Positions 38,691 to 40,868 of a stretch of 40,868 nucleotides of DNA are shown piece after piece. Every line of letters begins with the position of its first letter. Position 1 is the stretch's first letter. The stretch lies in NCBI GenBank assembly GCA_002189105.1, contig NIOB01000011.1, forward strand, positions 1-40,868, read 5' to 3'. The stretch comes from Saccharibacillus soli (GTDB lineage: Bacteria; Bacillota; Bacilli; Paenibacillales; Paenibacillaceae). Made by a program: the position numbers and the translations under genes. Under the pieces are notes generated by a model. That model searched no databases, was not told the DNA's origin, and worked only from the letters and a program-made list of their open reading frames with translations.

Positions 38691-38856
38691 TCGCTCCGTG
38701 GCCGCGTTAAGCGAGGAGCAGGAACGTACGGCCCCTTTGCGGCTTCGCCGCTTAGGGGCCGTAGTTATCGCCCGCAGTAGCGGACAGCGGCGCGTAGCGG
38801 GTCTTAGGCGGCGGCTCTTGCTTTATCGCCGCCTTAGAGCCGGTAGCGTGAGCCCT
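38684..38856 (+). repeat. 172-nt structured element, copy 5
   Basis: Shares the CGG/CCG version of the second stem with copy 1. The inner loop is GCGGC-TTC-GCCGC, against TCT in copy 1 and TT in copies 2-4, so loops vary while stems are kept. Confidence 0.87.
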
Positions 38857-38863
38857 ACCCGAT

Positions 38864-39292
38864 CTATGGATTACTGTCTTTAAGTTTTGGATTTGAATAT
38901 TTCCGGTCTGGACTTTAGGATTGATGATTCCTTTTATCTCGCCAGCTCAAGATGGGCAGCTCAAGCTTTTAGATCGGCTGCTGCAAAATGCTGATCTGCA
39001 CCTAAGAACCGAACTTACCTGAACAATCAAATAAAGCTCCGTTAGCGTTAGGCTGAACGAAGCTTTACTGCGATGGACCCGGAAATCCCGCTTATATTGA
39101 ACGCGCTGCGATCCCACGCTTCTATTTCCGAATAGGCAACGGGAAAAGCTGGAAAAGCGGCGTTTCAATATATTTACAATTATACACGATGGAACTTTTA
39201 AGGACAATATAGTGAACGTTTTGTATCTTTTAGTCAGCACAAATATTCTTCGCTTTTGTCTACACTCTTATAAAGAGGAGTAGATCATACCT
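38864..39292. other. Gene-free stretch upstream of the XRE regulator
   Basis: It contains a hairpin AAAGCTCCGTT/AACGAAGCTTT (39033-39066). The promoter of the XRE gene must be in the A+T-rich last 100 bases. No gene is seen. Confidence 0.5.
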
Positions 39293-39634
39293 ATGGAACT
39301 TTCCACTGCCGAACAAATCGGTACGCTGATTCGGAATCTCCGAAAAGCTCAAGGATTAACGCAGCAAGACATAGCCCAGCGGATCGGTACATCCTACTCT
39401 TATATTGGGCGCTTAGAACGCGGCGAAAATAACGTCACGATCGAAACATTGGAAAAAGTTGCGATTGCGCTGGATATGAACTTCTTTGAAATGCTGTCCT
39501 ACGCCGGACAAAAAGAGGACGATCTGATGCACGGAATTTTAGGCTTACTGCGAACTCAAGATCAGCAAACGAAAGAAAAAATCTTCATTATCATTCAGAG
39601 CATTCTCGAAATGAACCAAAAATCCAAACTGTAA
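39293..39634 (+). CDS. XRE-family transcriptional regulator (113 aa)
   Basis: A helix-turn-helix of the HTH_3 type covers residues 10-65: IGTLIRNLRKAQGLTQQDIA, then QRIGTSYSYIGRLERGENNV, and ETLEKVAIALDM. The C-terminal half is helical and may dimerise. The site AGAGGAG lies 12 bases before the ATG, rather far. It is the only plus-strand regulator in the accessory region and is convergent with a small gene across a shared terminator. It may regulate transfer or the accessory operons. Confidence 0.9.
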   Translation: MELSTAEQIGTLIRNLRKAQGLTQQDIAQRIGTSYSYIGRLERGENNVTIETLEKVAIALDMNFFEMLSYAGQKEDDLMHGILGLLRTQDQQTKEKIFIIIQSILEMNQKSKL

Positions 39635-39711
39635 AGACTGCCTGATAAGCGCGTGAAAGCGAACTTTAAGGCGGGACGATCAGGCTGCACGAACCAATCC
39701 GTTATACGAAA

Positions 39712-39737
39712 AGAGCAGCGCCTACGGGCGCTGCTCT
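39712..39737. terminator. Terminator hairpin between XRE gene and convergent small gene
   Basis: AGAGCAGCGCC and GGCGCTGCTCT form a perfect eleven-base stem that overlaps the end of the minus-strand gene. Confidence 0.75.
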
Positions 39738-39919
39738 AATGCGTTTCGGGCTTCCTCGGGCGTGTCGAAATATCCGGAACAACGGTCAAACGGTACATAG
39801 CCGCCGTGACTCCATTCGGTGACGGCCTCGCGGCCGAGGTAAAAGCCGCGGCGCGAGCGCAACACGCGCACCTCTGTAACTTCTTGCACTTCTGGATACT
39901 CAATTCCGTCAACGATCAT
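39722..39919 (-). CDS. Small hypothetical protein (65 aa)
   Basis: The ATG at 39919 is preceded by GAGAGG at nine bases; another ATG at 39928 is too close. The protein reads MIVDGIEYPEVQEVTEVRVL, then GFYLGREAVTEWSHGGYVPF and DTPEEARNALEQ. A small beta-rich protein, family not recognised. Its stop lies in a terminator hairpin. Giant hairpin H3 begins 20 bases upstream. Confidence 0.6.
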   Translation of the reverse strand: MIVDGIEYPEVQEVTEVRVLRSRRGFYLGREAVTEWSHGGYVPFDRCSGYFDTPEEARNALEQRP

Positions 39920-39938
39920 CCTTATCATCCTCTCTTTG

Positions 39939-40247
39939 GGTCTGGCTCCTGGGGCAAGCCCGAAGTGCCATGTTTGTTGGGTATGGAGTTGTCAAAGATC
40001 AAGCTTCCGATGGCGTATTCGCCGGATCCAACGGGAACATACGGAGCCTGGAAAATCAAGGGAAGCCGAAGGCCGACAATCTTTTTTGCCGCCCTTGCTT
40101 TTATATAATCAAAGGCAAAAAAGATTGCTCGCCTTGAATTTCCAGGCGGAGTATGTTTGGATACGATCAGCGAATACCTCGGAAGCTTGATCTGACAACG
40201 ACAGGACCAACAAACAGCACGCAGGAGCGCGCCCCAGGAGCCAGACC
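39939..40247. repeat. Giant imperfect inverted repeat H3 (309 bp), same core as H1 but different arms
   Basis: Outer arms GGTCTGGCTCCTGGGG (39939 on) and the complement ending at 40247. Inward matches are TGTTTGTTGG, GTTGTCA, AGATCAAGCTTCCGA, GTATTCGC, ACATAC, GCCTGGAAA and TCAAGG. The centre GCCGACAATCTTTTTTGCC / AAAGGCAAAAAAGATTGCTC is the same as in H1, but the arms share no evident sequence with H1 while keeping internal pairing. Confidence 0.85.
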
Positions 40248-40257
40248 TTAAATAAAG

Positions 40258-40278
40258 AAAATCGGCAGCGCCGATTTT
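40258..40278. terminator. Small hairpin after H3
   Basis: AAAATCGGC/GCCGATTTT with a three-base loop. It stands at the same relative position as the small hairpin after H1. Confidence 0.55.
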
Positions 40279-40322
40279 GACCACGCTTTTGACCTTGCTT
40301 TTGATTTTCGCCTTCCAATAAT

Positions 40323-40360
40323 CAGTAAAATAGGCTCAAGCCTATTTTTACCTTGCCTTT
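40323..40360 (-). terminator. 38-bp repeat with hairpin, copy 2; probable terminator of the ardC operon
   Basis: Identical to 34893-34930. AAAATAGGCT/AGCCTATTTT follows the ardC stop on the minus strand by about 100 bases. Confidence 0.55.
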
Positions 40361-40465
40361 AGCGATTTTTTTCGCCAGGATCGGGGCCGCGGCTTTGCGC
40401 TCTGGTCCATGCGGTCGCCTTTCATAAACCGGGAAGGCAGCGCGTCGGCTGCCCTCCCTCGTGCT

Positions 40466-40867
40466 TTATTCGTTCGCGTAGCTAATACCCCGGATATGGT
40501 CCGCGGCCTTCTGAGCCTGGGCCGCGGCCTGAATGATTAACCGCGGGTCTTCTTTTAGCCGGCGCATCCATGAATGAATATAAGACGCGCTTTGCGGAAG
40601 CGTACTATTATCAATACCGCATACCCCGCAAAGCATCGCCGCGCCTATCTCGGCTACCAATTCCTCTTTGCTGTATGATTCGTCGCCAAACGCGGCGATG
40701 TTCTGCATGTCTGGACGATTCAGCCGCGACGAATGGCCGGTCGAATGCACCATTTCATGGAACCGCGTTGCATAATAATCTTCCGCGGTGAAAAAGTCCT
40801 CCATTGGCGGCAGACTGATAAAGTCGTCGGCCGGTCGATAGAAAGCCCGGCCGGGAACATGAACCGT
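40466..40867 (-). CDS. ardC: ArdC-like antirestriction protein, C-terminal part (enters from the window end)
   Basis: 133 residues plus stop are open to the end of the window. Seen: HVPGRAFYRPADDFISLPPM, then YYATRFHEMVHSTGHSSRL (zincin HExxH), and SKEELVAEIGAAMLCGVCGI with the third ligand. ASYIHSWMRRLKEDPRLI and the C-terminal AADHIRGI complete the ArdC peptidase-like domain. It continues the N-terminal part at 1-420. An internal ATG at 40804 is not the real start. See the N-terminal entry for the frame argument. Confidence 0.88.
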   Translation of the reverse strand, partial: TVHVPGRAFYRPADDFISLPPMEDFFTAEDYYATRFHEMVHSTGHSSRLNRPDMQNIAAFGDESYSKEELVAEIGAAMLCGVCGIDNSTLPQSASYIHSWMRRLKEDPRLIIQAAAQAQKAADHIRGISYANE

Positions 40868-40868
40868 C

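Larger units (their letters stand above)
38219..38863. repeat. Composite repeat, copy 2 (giant hairpin plus 172-nt element)
   Basis: Nearly identical to 1656-2270. It has two extra TTTTGACCTTCGA short repeats before the 172-nt element. It lies beside the 62-residue peptide gene; the other copy lacks this gene. Confidence 0.9.

Noticed and set aside
1-40868. tRNA, rRNA or antibiotic-resistance genes
   Set aside because: None were seen on either strand; no cloverleaf ending in a CCA-type acceptor and no resistance enzyme motifs.

Overview
The window reads as an almost complete circular conjugative plasmid of a Gram-positive, endospore-forming Bacillota host, most likely Bacillales and perhaps Paenibacillaceae. 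The signs are strong GGAGG-type ribosome binding sites with several TTG and GTG starts, a Tcp-type (Gram-positive) conjugation operon, a Spo0E-like phosphatase and a c-di-AMP riboswitch. Both ends of the window lie in one antirestriction gene (ardC). Its N-terminal part is at 1-420 and its C-terminal part at 40466-40867, both on the minus strand. The two frames join if about 17-20 bases are missing between the ends.

Layout. (i) 1-4021 and 34522-40868, continuous across the junction, hold accessory minus-strand genes. These include ardC, two zinc-ribbon proteins, a winged-helix protein, a serine resolvase, an LPD29-type protein, a Spo0E-like protein, small membrane peptides and one plus-strand XRE regulator. 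Several structured intergenic elements lie among them. (ii) 4022-10440 is a visibly A+T-richer cargo block: a MurE-like ligase, the YdhK lipoprotein, an OmpR/BaeS-type two-component system, a Cys-rich four-helix copper-binding protein, and a secreted NlpC/P60 hydrolase behind a c-di-AMP (ydaO) riboswitch. It looks like a metal and envelope-stress island. (iii) 10730-11560 is a very G+C-rich tandem array of about 162 bp units. (iv) 11589-13457 is a small operon of unknown genes with repeated TTTTGTATCC boxes at its head. (v) 13658-26885 is the conjugation operon, in transcription order: coupling-protein ATPase, replication-relaxation protein, small membrane protein, TcpC, TcpD-like, TcpE, VirB4-like ATPase, lipoprotein, VirB6/TrbL-like channel protein, NTF2-like protein, and an SLT plus M23 muralytic enzyme. 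(vi) 26990-27780 is a gene-free likely origin region with a long polypyrimidine tract and a 24-bp perfect inverted repeat. (vii) 27781-31271 is the maintenance core: an archaeo-eukaryotic-primase-type replication protein, a divergent-promoter and structured-RNA region, a centromere of phased TACCGGTA palindromes, a ParM-type actin and a ParR-like partner.

The most unusual material is non-coding. A structured element of about 172 nt with a pseudoknot and a compensatory base change occurs five times. Giant imperfect hairpins of 294-309 bp share a core, but one has entirely different arms that still pair with each other. At least three small plus-strand RNA candidates sit between minus-strand genes. 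The two element types are physically associated and were duplicated together (1656-2270 and 38219-38863).

All calls come from reading the sequence and from remembered family motifs. No search or folding was run.
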